A stretch of 32,246 nt of DNA. Source: Desulfuromonas sp. GTDB taxonomy: Bacteria; Desulfobacterota; Desulfuromonadia; Desulfuromonadales; Geothermobacteraceae. The stretch spans positions 1 to 32,246 of the forward strand of contig PKUA01000083.1 in assembly GCA_002868905.1 (NCBI GenBank). The letters are read 5' to 3'. Position 1 is the first letter of the stretch, and each line of letters begins with the position of its first letter. A program made the translations under genes and the position numbers. The notes beneath the pieces are model-generated. The model did not search any database. It saw only the letters and a list, made by a program, of their open reading frames with translations, and was not told where the DNA came from. Positions 16,575-25,553 of the stretch are shown piece after piece.

Positions 16575-16743
16575 AAATTCTCCCTGATCAAATGACTCTG
16601 ATTGTCGCAATTGGGCTGGATGAAGTCAACAATTGACAACTGTCCCGAAGGATTAATTCTTTACCGAACAGCGCACTCTAAAGCTCCCGGTTTTACGGCA
16701 TAGGATATACTGGATGGAACAGAAAACGGCAGGAGGCCGGACA

Positions 16744-17739
16744 ATGTTCTTTAAACTTCTCTGCCTGTTCGTCGTCTTTCTCTTGGCCCTCGGGATTGTC
16801 ATCCACGTACGACGAAATGCCCGCAATAGCGATTTGTCAATCCCCCTTGATCCAGCTCAGACGTCCTTGAGACAACGATTAAGCCAACATGTCAACTTTC
16901 TTGCGGCAACCGTCGGTGAGCGCCACCTTGGAAAGCCTGAAAAGCTGGCTGCCGCAGCAGAATACATCCGGAGTCAACTTGCAGCAACAGGGTTACCGGT
17001 GCACCGGGAATCATACACCGTGATGGGCCAATCGGTCGCCAATTACTGGGTCCAATGGGAGGGCAACGAGTCTTCAGGCAAAACTCTGGTCGTGGGCGCC
17101 CATTACGACACCGTCCCCGGCACCCCTGGAGCGAATGACAACGGGAGCGGGATCGCCGCACTGCTTGAAATATCCCGGGCTTTTCAAACTCTTGCTCCGG
17201 CGATTGACCTCCGGCTGGTTGCATTCGTCAATGAAGAACCGCCCTACTTTCAGACTGAATCGATGGGGAGCCTGCACCATGCGCGTTGGACCAGCCAGCA
17301 AGGAGACGAGATTATCGGGATGGTGACATTGGAGACGATCGGCTATTATTCGATAACCCGCGGCAGCCAGGATTACCCTGTCCCGGGCATGCGGCTCTAC
17401 TACCCTTCTGCTGGAAATTTCGTCGCCTTCGTCGGCAATTTCAATTCTTTTTCCCTGTTGCGATCCGGTCTTTCGGCTTTCAGAAAATCGAGTCATTTCC
17501 CCGCCGAGGGTCTGGTAGCGCCGGAGACGCTGCCGGGCATCGGTTGGTCGGACCACTGGTCATTCTGGCAACAGGGCTATCCTGCCATCATGATCACCGA
17601 CACCGCTTTATACCGGTATCCCCATTACCACCTGGCGGGTGACCGACCGGAGCAACTCGATATGGATTCATACACAAAAGTCGTCGATGGCGTGATCGGG
17701 ATGCTTGAAACATTGACAGCTGTCACATCCCAGGAATGA
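16744..17739 (+). CDS. M28 family zinc peptidase, membrane-anchored
   Basis: This 331-residue protein has an N-terminal signal anchor (FFKLLCLFVVFLLALGIVIH) and an M28 aminopeptidase domain outside the membrane. The zinc ligands are visible in order: His120 in GAHYDTVPG, Asp132 in ANDNGSG, Glu164/165 in VNEEPP, an aspartate in WSDHWSFW and a histidine in HYHLAGD. It likely trims peptides or acts as a glutaminyl cyclase-like enzyme. AGGAGG at 16731-16736 fixes the ATG at 16744 over the in-frame ATG at 16714. It is divergent from the cytochrome gene and convergent with the HD-GYP gene. Confidence 0.88.
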   Translation: MFFKLLCLFVVFLLALGIVIHVRRNARNSDLSIPLDPAQTSLRQRLSQHVNFLAATVGERHLGKPEKLAAAAEYIRSQLAATGLPVHRESYTVMGQSVANYWVQWEGNESSGKTLVVGAHYDTVPGTPGANDNGSGIAALLEISRAFQTLAPAIDLRLVAFVNEEPPYFQTESMGSLHHARWTSQQGDEIIGMVTLETIGYYSITRGSQDYPVPGMRLYYPSAGNFVAFVGNFNSFSLLRSGLSAFRKSSHFPAEGLVAPETLPGIGWSDHWSFWQQGYPAIMITDTALYRYPHYHLAGDRPEQLDMDSYTKVVDGVIGMLETLTAVTSQE

Positions 17740-17762
17740 AGAGCTACAGGCCCGGATAGCGG

Positions 17763-18935
17763 TCACCCCTTTTGTGCGGCATCATTGAAACTCGAATGCG
17801 GCTGATCCCGGAATCGTTCCTGTATCTCCAGAATCCCACCTTCTTCTGAAATCAGGGCATTCACGCAATCAGAATCGAGCTTGCTGGTCGAAAGCAGACG
17901 GAGCATTGCAAAAGCGAGTTCATTTGACCAGGGCTGGTGATAGGGGCGCCAGCTGGTCAAAGCATCAAAGATATCGGCAACCGCCACGATACGGGCTTCA
18001 AGCGCAATTTCTTCACCCTTTAACCTGTCCGGATACCCATGTCCATCCATTGTTTCATGATGATGCTCAGTGACGTGGCGCAGCAACTCCACACGAAGCT
18101 GGGAAAACTGGCTGATTTCATCCAGCAGACCGTCCAGCAACTCCCTGCTTTTCAGAGGGTGTTTTTCAACTTCACGGCGTTCGTCATAGTCAAGACGCCC
18201 CGGTTTCCGCAAAACCTGACCGGACACACCAAGTTTTCCCATATCGTAAAGACGGGCATAGTCGAACAGATTCTCGATGTATTCATCACTGAGATCATAG
18301 CGACCGGTCTCGGCAAGGCGTCTGGCAATCAGGCGGGCATAGTTGGCTATCCGATCGGGTTGGTTGCGAGACCTGTCAGGACGTCGATGCACCAGCCCCG
18401 ACGCGACTTTCAGCGAAGTCGCGAGAGTTCTGACCTGGCTCATTTCGCCCATAACCATCTGTCCGACAAGGTAACCGTACAGATCGAACGTTTCCAGCCT
18501 GTCCAGGTCGAAGCTGTCCATTTGGGTACTGTTGAAAAAGACGAATCCGTTAATTCGTTCATGGCTGAGCATCGGGACTGTATAGCTGGACCGGATTCCG
18601 GCGGAGAGCAATTTTCGGACATGCACCTTGTCGCTTCCCCGGAAACAGTTCAGATCGTTGATCAACCTCGGCCTTCCAGTTTCAATCAGAGCCAACAACG
18701 ATGGCATGTCGTGCAACGGAAACTGATAATGTTCCAAGGGGTTATCTTCGGCGTCGCTGCTATGAATGAAAGCCTTCAAAAGGCCAGTTTTTTCGTCGTA
18801 GAGGGCCACGCTGATACGAGCGAGGAAGGGAAAATCCTTCTTTATGGTCTGATGGATGACCTTGAGACGTTCGCTGCCATTCTCAGCCTTGTGCAAAAGT
18901 TCAAACGAGGTCAATGATAATGCCGTCGATCCCAT
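17763..18935 (-). CDS. GAF domain plus degenerate HD-GYP domain protein
   Basis: This 390-residue protein has an N-terminal GAF-like domain (about residues 15-160) and a C-terminal HD-GYP domain, the class that hydrolyses c-di-GMP. The second part retains KHPLKSRELL (His259), HHHETMDGHGYP (His291-293, GYP) and VAVADIFDALTS (Asp321). However, the HD dyad is Tyr-Asp (YDMGKLG, residues 230-231), and the upstream metal-binding His is not seen in NQPDRIANYA. It may therefore bind but not cleave c-di-GMP. No membrane segment is present, so it is cytoplasmic. GGAGGG five bases upstream supports the ATG. Confidence 0.86.
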   Translation of the reverse strand: MGSTALSLTSFELLHKAENGSERLKVIHQTIKKDFPFLARISVALYDEKTGLLKAFIHSSDAEDNPLEHYQFPLHDMPSLLALIETGRPRLINDLNCFRGSDKVHVRKLLSAGIRSSYTVPMLSHERINGFVFFNSTQMDSFDLDRLETFDLYGYLVGQMVMGEMSQVRTLATSLKVASGLVHRRPDRSRNQPDRIANYARLIARRLAETGRYDLSDEYIENLFDYARLYDMGKLGVSGQVLRKPGRLDYDERREVEKHPLKSRELLDGLLDEISQFSQLRVELLRHVTEHHHETMDGHGYPDRLKGEEIALEARIVAVADIFDALTSWRPYHQPWSNELAFAMLRLLSTSKLDSDCVNALISEEGGILEIQERFRDQPHSSFNDAAQKG

Positions 18936-19073
18936 AAAAACCCTCCCCCCTGATTGGCGCCAAGCGACAGGCCTTGGTACAAATTAGATAATGCTTATCC
19001 TCCTTTCAGTCTAAAGGGTGGGAAAGATATTGCAAGAGGACGAGCCTGGCTACGATAACTGATGACTACATGA

Positions 19074-20075
19074 TTACGGCTTTTCTCCCTGCAATACGCC
19101 GGCGCCATTTGGCAGATCCAACTGCAACCGCTTGATTGCTCTAAGCCCTGCCCCGGACATCATTTCGACAATCTCTGCCTCGCTGTAGGCTCTTCCCTCT
19201 GTGGTATTGAGCAGCATATTAAGAGAAAAGAGAGTCGGGAACGGTGGGCCGTCTTTGGCGTCGTTGAGAACAAACTCCTGAACCAGCAGCAGGCCACCCG
19301 GGGCCATTGCATCGACCACCTTGGCAAGCATGGCGCGACATTCGTCCTCTCCTTCCCCATGAAGGACATGCGAGAGCCAGGCGGCGTCGAATTCTCGGGG
19401 CAACGGTTCCTTGTTGAAATCGCCAGGGACAAACGGGATCAGATCTTCCAAGCCGAACCGTCGTATGGTCTTCTCTGCAAACGGCTGACTGGTCGGCAGG
19501 TCAACCACGGTGGCCGCTAATTGAGGGTTGTTCTGGCAGAAATGAATGGCATAAGTCCCGGGGCCACCACCCAGGTCGAGCAGGGAATAACGACCCTGCA
19601 AATTGACCTGACTCACCACCTTCGGAGCGGTCAACATGGCCAGGTTGAACATTCCCATCAGGAAACTCTCCCGCTCAACCGGGTCATCGCCATGGCTCAC
19701 CGGCTCCCTGTACGGTTGACCGCTTTTGACCGCACCAGCGAGTTCCGACCAACCCCGTACAAGATGATGATGGTGCATGATGATATGACCGAGATACTTC
19801 TCCGAATCGCTGGCGAGATAAAGATTGGAAAATTCGGACCCGGCATACCTCTCCCCCTCTTTATGCAGCAGGCCAAGTGCGCTCATGGCATCGAGCAACA
19901 TGGCGAGCGCGCGAGGCTCGACCGCCAACTCAGCAGCCAGGGAGTCGGCGGTAAAGGACTGTTTTTGCAAGGGCGTGAACAGGTCGAGTTTGACGGCAGC
20001 ATGCAGCGCACAGGTCGCCCAGTAGCTACCGGAGAGTTTCAAAAGTTCGGCGGGATTCCATTCGAATTTGGTCAT
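19074..20075 (-). CDS. SAM-dependent methyltransferase (O-methyltransferase type)
   Basis: This 333-residue enzyme has the plan of plant-type/bacterial O-methyltransferases: a winged-helix dimerisation domain at the N-terminus (LAMLLDAMSALGLLHKEGERY) and a Rossmann methyltransferase domain. SAM-binding motif I is LLDLGGGPGTYAI, then VVDLP, and a catalytic-region SHVLHGEGED with a histidine. The substrate is unknown; relatives methylate phenols, quinones or tetrapyrrole-like compounds. An AGGA nine bases upstream supports the ATG. It lies 33 bases after the SprT-like gene on the same strand, so it may be the last gene of the TauE-Memo-SprT operon. Confidence 0.85.
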   Translation of the reverse strand: MTKFEWNPAELLKLSGSYWATCALHAAVKLDLFTPLQKQSFTADSLAAELAVEPRALAMLLDAMSALGLLHKEGERYAGSEFSNLYLASDSEKYLGHIIMHHHHLVRGWSELAGAVKSGQPYREPVSHGDDPVERESFLMGMFNLAMLTAPKVVSQVNLQGRYSLLDLGGGPGTYAIHFCQNNPQLAATVVDLPTSQPFAEKTIRRFGLEDLIPFVPGDFNKEPLPREFDAAWLSHVLHGEGEDECRAMLAKVVDAMAPGGLLLVQEFVLNDAKDGPPFPTLFSLNMLLNTTEGRAYSEAEIVEMMSGAGLRAIKRLQLDLPNGAGVLQGEKP

Positions 20076-20108
20076 GGCGAATCATCCTGTTGTTTGAAAA
20101 TTCAGGCA

Positions 20109-20636
20109 CTAAACGGGCGCAATGCGCCCGCCACAGACGTGGCGATAACGCCTTCCACGATTCAATCTTCTGGTTCTGCGAATCTCTTCGCCACAGCGAA
20201 GACAGGTTGCGACAACCTTGAGCCTTTTTTGATAAAGCTGGCACAGTGCGGGACTTTCTCCCCTGACCCGGCCGGGCAAACCGAAACTCTCCATCCAGGT
20301 TCTCCAGCCTTCCCCGTGGGCTTGCCGGTAATGCTCACCCGGGAGACGGTGCAGGTGGTCACAGGCATGAGCGACCTCATGCAGAAAGGTTTCCCGGAGC
20401 TGGTCCATTTCCTGGGAAAATTGAATACGGACCGAAACCGGCCGGCCCGCGCAGGAGGAATAGCTGCCGAGGCGACGCGTCGCCCGACTCGGTTTGACCG
20501 ATACGCTAGCGATGGTCAGGATGAAGCCATCAGCGAGGTCCGGGGCGACGCGACGGCGAATCCCCTGCTGAATCAAACCCCAGAGGTCTAACTTCAAGGC
20601 GAGGGTCTCGACATCATGGCAATGATAAAGGCTCAT
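20109..20636 (-). CDS. SprT-like zinc metalloprotease domain protein
   Basis: This 175-residue protein carries the SprT/Spartan-type active site HEVAHACDH (HExxH) near the middle, followed by a zinc-ribbon tail with CLRCG and HVCGG. Eukaryotic Spartan removes DNA-protein cross-links; bacterial SprT-like proteins are largely uncharacterised. The open frame extends upstream into the Memo-like gene, but the ATG at 20636 overlaps its stop (TGATG, one base shared) and begins MSLYHCHDVETLALKL. Translation is thus coupled to the Memo-like gene, which suggests the two are needed together. The N-terminal 50 residues resemble SprT helices. Confidence 0.86.
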   Translation of the reverse strand: MSLYHCHDVETLALKLDLWGLIQQGIRRRVAPDLADGFILTIASVSVKPSRATRRLGSYSSCAGRPVSVRIQFSQEMDQLRETFLHEVAHACDHLHRLPGEHYRQAHGEGWRTWMESFGLPGRVRGESPALCQLYQKRLKVVATCLRCGEEIRRTRRLNRGRRYRHVCGGRIAPV

Positions 20637-21457
20637 CAGGTTACTGGCACCACGGCACCGGCATAACCGACGACTTCGCTCATATCCCCGTTCACTTCGC
20701 CGGAATTGCCATAACGAACCAGTTCGACCTGTGACGCACCGAGCCTGCGGCACGTCTCAAGAACAACCACCGTCGCTATCATGCCGCACATGCTGATCCG
20801 ATTGTCACGGACTGTCCTGTATAGATTTTCAGGGTCGAGAGCGAGGACTTCAGCCAGTGCCAGCTGATCTTTGACCCGGGCCGCATCGGCCGACTCGAAG
20901 TGGGTCATGTCGGTGCTGGTGACCAGCAACACCGGCTCCGGGGTCTCGCTGATGACAGCCGCAATCGCGGCGCCGAGGGAGAGCAGTCGATCAAGGGACA
21001 GGTGCATGAGACTCAGCGGCGTGATCTGCAAATCCGGCTGCAGGTATTGCAACAACGGGACCTGGACTTCGAGCGAATGTTCATGGCGATGAGCCGAATC
21101 ACTTTGACTGATCAGGTCGCTCTGGGCCAAAATTCTTTGACTCAAATCCTGGTCGATCCGTACCACCCCGAGTGGAGTTCTCCACCCCTGTTGCGTCACC
21201 ACGCTGGCCGGTTCGCCAATACCATGGTGGTTCGGGCCGAGAAGAATAACTCTTTTCGGGATGACCACCCGGGCTAAGGTTTCCGCGGCAATCGCACCAC
21301 TGTAGATGTATCCGGCATGCGGTAGCATGACGGCGATAGCTGTTCGAGGTACGATGCCCGTTGGGAACATCCCCTTCAGGACCTCCTTCAACCCCTCGGC
21401 TTCTCCCGGATAAAACTGCCCGGCGACAGCCGGTTCTCGAATGGATGCTACCGGCAT
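20636..21457 (-). CDS. amrB: AmmeMemoRadiSam system protein B (Memo-like)
   Basis: This 273-residue protein belongs to the MEMO1 family, related to class III extradiol dioxygenases. It starts MPVASIREPAVAGQFYPGE, the normal N-terminus, and has the metal-site residues in LPHAGYIYSG, LGPNHHG and EHSLEVQVPLLQYL, with TSTDMTHFE further on. In bacteria and archaea such proteins accompany an AMMECR1 protein (A) and a radical SAM protein; neither is in this window. AGGAGG six bases upstream supports the ATG. It sits eight bases after TauE and overlaps the SprT-like gene, so the three form an operon. Its reaction in this setting is unknown to me. Confidence 0.92.
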   Translation of the reverse strand: MPVASIREPAVAGQFYPGEAEGLKEVLKGMFPTGIVPRTAIAVMLPHAGYIYSGAIAAETLARVVIPKRVILLGPNHHGIGEPASVVTQQGWRTPLGVVRIDQDLSQRILAQSDLISQSDSAHRHEHSLEVQVPLLQYLQPDLQITPLSLMHLSLDRLLSLGAAIAAVISETPEPVLLVTSTDMTHFESADAARVKDQLALAEVLALDPENLYRTVRDNRISMCGMIATVVVLETCRRLGASQVELVRYGNSGEVNGDMSEVVGYAGAVVPVT

Positions 21458-21465
21458 ATGGCCTC

Positions 21466-22293
21466 CTAACCTGCTGAAGTGACCTGCCAGATCATTTTGA
21501 TTCCGACCAGGATGAGCAAAACTGAAAATGCCTTTAATAGCCTAGCATGACTGGTGCCTCCGGCAACCCTCACCCCCAACCTGGCGGTGACAATGGTAAA
21601 CGGGGCCACCAGGAAAACAACCAGAAGATTGACAAAACCGGCGGAGAATTGAGGCAGACCTGCAGCATGCCAACCGTGAATCACGTAGGAAAGAGCGCCG
21701 CTCAAAGAAGAGATGACAATCAGCGCACTTGAATTGCCGACAGCACGATGAATCGGCAGCTGCAGGGCAATCACCATCAAAGGAACAGCGACGACACCTC
21801 CGCCGACTCCGAAGAAAGCGGAAAAACAGCCGCCAGCAGAACCGACTAAAAACAGGGAGAGAGGAGGAGTCAGACTGTTCCGCTCCGGTGGCAGGTAGCG
21901 ACGGGAACGAAACATTTTGATCGACACCAGAATCTGCATCACCCCGAAAGCGAATTGCAGCGAGTTACCGTTCAGCAGTGATGCAAACCAGGCTCCCGCC
22001 ACCGAGCCGGCAATTCCTCCCAGGGCGAGATACTTGACTTCGTGCCAATCAACATTTCCACGCTTGCGATGACCCGCGGTTGAGCTGATGGAGGTTGGCA
22101 AAATGATGGCGAGGCTGGTGGCAAAGGCGGCGTGAACGAGAATGTCTGCAGAATATCCGGCCAGCGGGAAAGCCCAAAGGAACAAGGGGACCAAAAGGAT
22201 TCCCCCGCCGATGCCGAGCAACCCTGCGAGAAATCCGGCAGAGATCCCGATTCCGGCAAACATGAGCAGGCTGAGAACGGAGAAGGATTCCAT
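21466..22293 (-). CDS. TauE/SafE family permease
   Basis: This 275-residue inner-membrane protein has about eight hydrophobic segments and two repeats with the family glycine motif, GLLGIGGGILLVP at residues 24-36 and FFGVGGGVVAVPL in the second half. The family exports sulfite, sulfoacetate or related anions in some bacteria. Which substrate it carries here is not shown. It begins after the tRNA-Cys terminator and is the first gene of the operon with the Memo-like gene. There is no clear Shine-Dalgarno; the ATG at 22293 gives the usual N-terminus. Confidence 0.88.
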   Translation of the reverse strand: MESFSVLSLLMFAGIGISAGFLAGLLGIGGGILLVPLFLWAFPLAGYSADILVHAAFATSLAIILPTSISSTAGHRKRGNVDWHEVKYLALGGIAGSVAGAWFASLLNGNSLQFAFGVMQILVSIKMFRSRRYLPPERNSLTPPLSLFLVGSAGGCFSAFFGVGGGVVAVPLMVIALQLPIHRAVGNSSALIVISSLSGALSYVIHGWHAAGLPQFSAGFVNLLVVFLVAPFTIVTARLGVRVAGGTSHARLLKAFSVLLILVGIKMIWQVTSAG

Positions 22294-22301
22294 AAGGGCG
22301 C

Positions 22302-22331
22302 AAAAAACAAAAGCCAGCCTTACGGCTGGCT
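22302..22331 (-). terminator. Terminator of tRNA-Cys
   Basis: On the minus strand AGCCAGCC (22331-22324) and GGCTGGCT (22319-22312) pair over a GTAA loop and are followed by TTTGTTTTTT. It stands 11 bases after the tRNA 3' end and just before the TauE start. Confidence 0.85.
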
Positions 22332-22342
22332 GAAGTTGTGAA

Positions 22343-22416
<74 letters not shown>

Positions 22417-22484
22417 ATTGGCGGGGATGCCCGCCGAAGTGGGGTATTGATAACAGATTGCGTCATTGAGTGTCAATAGAGAAA

Positions 22485-22802
22485 TCAACCATTTGGGTGC
22501 GTTTTCATACGGTCTTCCACAACCGCCACTTTTCCCTTGAGGTCATGCGCGGCACCGTCACGTCGGTCGTCAAGCTTGATCAGGGTTGAAACGCGCTGAG
22601 CCGCCATCCCAAACGGCGCCTCGTGCATCCGTTGCAGCAACGGAAACAGTTCGTCGATCTCTCCTTCAATGACGGTTCCCATCGGAGTCAACTCATAATT
22701 CAGACCACTCGCCTTGACCAGTTCAACGCAGGCGGCGACATAGCGGGACACACCCCCTTCTCCTGTTCCCAACGGAGCCACACTGATTTCCACGATCGCC
22801 AT
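22485..22802 (-). CDS. MTH1187 family thiamine-binding protein
   Basis: This 105-residue protein is of the MTH1187/YkoF-like (DUF77) family, small ferredoxin-like-fold proteins; some members bind thiamine or thiamine pyrophosphate. It begins MAIVEISVAPLGTGEGGVS, with the conserved PLGTG loop, and has LTPMGTVIEGEIDELF and the C-terminal KLDDRRD segment. The frame extends further upstream but the ATG at 22802 is the canonical start, with GGAG eight bases upstream. No thiamine genes or THI-box riboswitch are visible nearby. It lies 69 bases before the tRNA-Cys gene on the same strand. Confidence 0.88.
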   Translation of the reverse strand: MAIVEISVAPLGTGEGGVSRYVAACVELVKASGLNYELTPMGTVIEGEIDELFPLLQRMHEAPFGMAAQRVSTLIKLDDRRDGAAHDLKGKVAVVEDRMKTHPNG

Positions 22803-23005
22803 CCTCTTTACTCCAATGAAAAGGCTGCTGGTTATTCGGCTGCCGGGACAATACGGAAAATTGGTCCGGCGCAATCATCTCCGAGAAGGACAATGGCAAA
22901 TAGTGTCCGGAGAAAAGAGAGCATGATCTTTCACTCAGGTTACCGGTAACCATTTTAATCAAAAGGCTCCAGGCAAGCTTACCATACCCTCGCAGTTGAA
23001 CAGAT

Positions 23006-24259
23006 TCAGTTCAGCAGCCCAATGATCGCCCCGGTTATGCATGTAGCCATGGTACCGGAGAGAACCGATTTCATGCCGAGTCCGACGAGGTCCCTCCGAC
23101 GTTCAGGGACCATCGCACCCATGCCGCCGATCATGATACCGAGGCTGCCGAAATTGGCAAAACCGCACATGGCATATATCAGGATCAACCTGCTTCGCGG
23201 TGAAAGGGCTTCTGGCGGCAATGCCGAGAGGTTCAAGTAGGCGACAAATTCATTGAGGACGGTCTTTGTGCCGATCAATCCCCCTGCCGTTACCGCTTCG
23301 CTCCAGGGGATGCCGAGCGTCCAGGCAAGCGGTGCCAGTAACCAGCCAAGCAGCGACTGCAGCGTCAGAGGGCTCTCGCCCGCCGGTATCAAAGCCAGAA
23401 GATGGTTGACCAGGCTGACCAGGGCAACAAACACAATCAGCATGGCCACGATGTTGAGCAGCAATCCGACTCCGTCAATCACCCCCTTGACCACGGCATC
23501 CATGCTGCCATGCGCATCGCTGCAGGCCAACTCACCGGCGCCAGTCCGGTCTCCCGTATCCGGTATCAACAGATGGGAAATCATCAACGCCGCCGGGGCA
23601 CTGATCAGCGATGCCGTCAGGACATGCCCAAGCGCCGCAGGGAGGACCGGTTCGAGAATCTGAGCATAAAGCACCAGAACCGTTCCGGCAATGGTACTCA
23701 TGCCGCAGGTCATGACCATAAACAATTCGCCCCGCGACATGGCGTGCAAATATGGACGGATCAGCAACGGAGCTTCAACCATCCCGACAAAAATATTGGC
23801 AGCCGCACCGATACCGACCGCGCCGCCTACACCGAGAGTGCGCTGCAGAATAGCGGAGCAGAACTTAACCACGAGAGGGAGAACCCTCCAGTAATAGAGC
23901 AGCGCCGAGAGCGCGCTGACAACCAGCACCAGCGGCAGGGCCTGGAATGCAAGGATAAAGGAATTGGCCGGCTGCTCCATGCCGAATGGAGTTGGACCTC
24001 CGCCGATGTAACCAAAAACCAGAGAGGTCCCAGCCTTGGTGGCATCCGACAGAGCGAGCGTCACCCTGTTCAAGGAGAGGAATACATCCTGCAGCAGCGG
24101 AACCCTGAGCATGACCAGGACAATAACTAATTGCAATAGCATCGCACCAACCACGAGACGCCATCGAACGTTTCGTCGGTCTTCGGAAAATCCCCAGGCC
24201 GTCGTCAGCAACAAAAGAATGCCGATCCATCCCTGGCTGAAAGTTGGATCACCGGACAT
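23006..24259 (-). CDS. Concentrative nucleoside transporter, CNT family (NupC-like)
   Basis: This 417-residue inner-membrane protein imports nucleosides with a cation. Characteristic CNT blocks are NIFVGMVEAPLLIRPYL, MTCGMSTIAGTVLVLYA and GTKTVLNEFVAYLNL, with FANFGSLGIMIGGMG near the end. Length agrees with E. coli NupC (about 400). The ATG at 24259 lies two bases after the GGDEF stop (TGAGATG), so translation is probably coupled. AAGGAAAG is about 10 bases upstream. An in-frame ATG at 24280 would overlap the GGDEF gene and lacks a Shine-Dalgarno. The coupling to a GGDEF protein is unexplained. Confidence 0.9.
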   Translation of the reverse strand: MSGDPTFSQGWIGILLLLTTAWGFSEDRRNVRWRLVVGAMLLQLVIVLVMLRVPLLQDVFLSLNRVTLALSDATKAGTSLVFGYIGGGPTPFGMEQPANSFILAFQALPLVLVVSALSALLYYWRVLPLVVKFCSAILQRTLGVGGAVGIGAAANIFVGMVEAPLLIRPYLHAMSRGELFMVMTCGMSTIAGTVLVLYAQILEPVLPAALGHVLTASLISAPAALMISHLLIPDTGDRTGAGELACSDAHGSMDAVVKGVIDGVGLLLNIVAMLIVFVALVSLVNHLLALIPAGESPLTLQSLLGWLLAPLAWTLGIPWSEAVTAGGLIGTKTVLNEFVAYLNLSALPPEALSPRSRLILIYAMCGFANFGSLGIMIGGMGAMVPERRRDLVGLGMKSVLSGTMATCITGAIIGLLN

Positions 24260-24260
24260 C

Positions 24261-25553
24261 TCAGGACAACTTTCCTTCATCGAGATGCGCCGAGTTGGCC
24301 GGCATGGTCTGCTGAGAAATCGAGCGGTTACGGCCGGACTGCTTGGCGGCATACAACGCCAGGTCCGCGCGTTTGAGAACCTCATTCATCTGAGTATCGG
24401 ATATCTGGGCGGATCCGATACCGATACTGACAGTAACCTTATGCATGCCCCCGTCAACCTCAAAAGGGGCGTTCTCTACAGACTTTCGTATCTCCTCCGC
24501 CCTGGTCAAGGCCTGTTGCGAATTGCAGTCCGGAAACAGTAAGAAGAAACGATCTCCCCCCCAGCGACCTATAAAATCAAAAGGACGTCTCAGGCTATCG
24601 AGCAGTTCACCCGTCAGTCGCAAAATCTGGTCACCGATCGCCATTCCATGAATTTCGTTGAATCCCTTGAAGTGGTCTATATCGACCATAACCAGACTGA
24701 AAACCTGGCGGCGGCTCGGTTCCTGATGAAGATAACGAGCCATCTCTGTTTCGGCGTGTTCAATAGCATGCAGCCTGTCGGTAAGGCCCGTCAGGGGATC
24801 GACGCTGGTCAGGTCGCTCATCCGGTTTAAAAGTTTCTGCATGGCCCGGATTTTTCTTGAAAAAACATTCCCTGCAGCCGCAAGTGCAAACGCAAGGAGA
24901 ATCCCCAAAAGGAGAATCGACGTAATGACTGCTTCCAGGATCTCTTCCCGGTAAGGGGTTACGTCACGATAAATTTCAAAACTCCCGATGACTTTCCCCT
25001 GATGGGACCGGATCGGAATATAGGCCTCGACGACATCAACATTAAATTTTTCCTCGAGGTCGAGGTCGAGAACCATCTCCTTGGTTTCCAGCCGGCTGTC
25101 ATTATTCCCGGCCAGGGCATTATTGAGGCGCTGGTTGCCGAAATCGATCTGGCCGATGATTTGATGGTCTGTGCTGTAAAGGATCATCCACTCAGGAGAA
25201 AAGACCTTGATCTTCAAAATGTCGAAAGGCGACAGCAAGTTCTTCATTCTCTGATCAAACTGTTGCAGGCGACTGTGAGGAAGAGTCAGTTCTTCCTCGC
25301 CCCGCCGGTTTTGATTGACCAGTAAAAACCCTTCAAGCCGCAAGATCGACTGACTGACAGCAACAGCCTCGTTCTCGGCCAACTTGATGACCATATTCGA
25401 AAGAACCCGATTCAGGCCGACACCTGCCAGAACCAGAACCAGCAAGGTGGCAAGACAGGACAGGCCGAAAAACAAGCGAATGAGGTTCTCGGAATGTGCG
25501 CGGATGATTTTCTCTGTGATGTTCGTTTGCGGGGATGGTCTGTCGACTTGCAT
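24261..25553 (-). CDS. Membrane GGDEF protein with degenerate active site (GGDRF)
   Basis: This 430-residue membrane protein has a transmembrane helix near residues 26-46, a periplasmic sensor of about 150 residues, a second helix near 208-228, then a GGDEF domain. GGDEF blocks DPLTGLTDR, VDIDHFKGFNE and ADLALYAAK are present. The signature is GGDRF (residues 332-336): the second acidic residue is Arg, so cyclase activity is doubtful. The inhibitory-site RxxD is intact as RPFD (323-326), five residues before the signature. Hence it may be a c-di-GMP receptor. The start is uncertain: ATG at 25637 and 25598 have no Shine-Dalgarno; 25553 has GGAGGG, about 11 bases upstream. Confidence 0.85.
   Translation of the reverse strand: MQVDRPSPQTNITEKIIRAHSENLIRLFFGLSCLATLLVLVLAGVGLNRVLSNMVIKLAENEAVAVSQSILRLEGFLLVNQNRRGEEELTLPHSRLQQFDQRMKNLLSPFDILKIKVFSPEWMILYSTDHQIIGQIDFGNQRLNNALAGNNDSRLETKEMVLDLDLEEKFNVDVVEAYIPIRSHQGKVIGSFEIYRDVTPYREEILEAVITSILLLGILLAFALAAAGNVFSRKIRAMQKLLNRMSDLTSVDPLTGLTDRLHAIEHAETEMARYLHQEPSRRQVFSLVMVDIDHFKGFNEIHGMAIGDQILRLTGELLDSLRRPFDFIGRWGGDRFFLLFPDCNSQQALTRAEEIRKSVENAPFEVDGGMHKVTVSIGIGSAQISDTQMNEVLKRADLALYAAKQSGRNRSISQQTMPANSAHLDEGKLS

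Noticed and set aside
16623-16718. Promoter in the cytochrome/M28 intergenic region: GTCAA-CAA-TTGAC repeat, TTGACA and TATACT
   Set aside because: The TTGACA has no -10 at normal spacing and the TATACT has no -35, so I could not assemble a convincing promoter.
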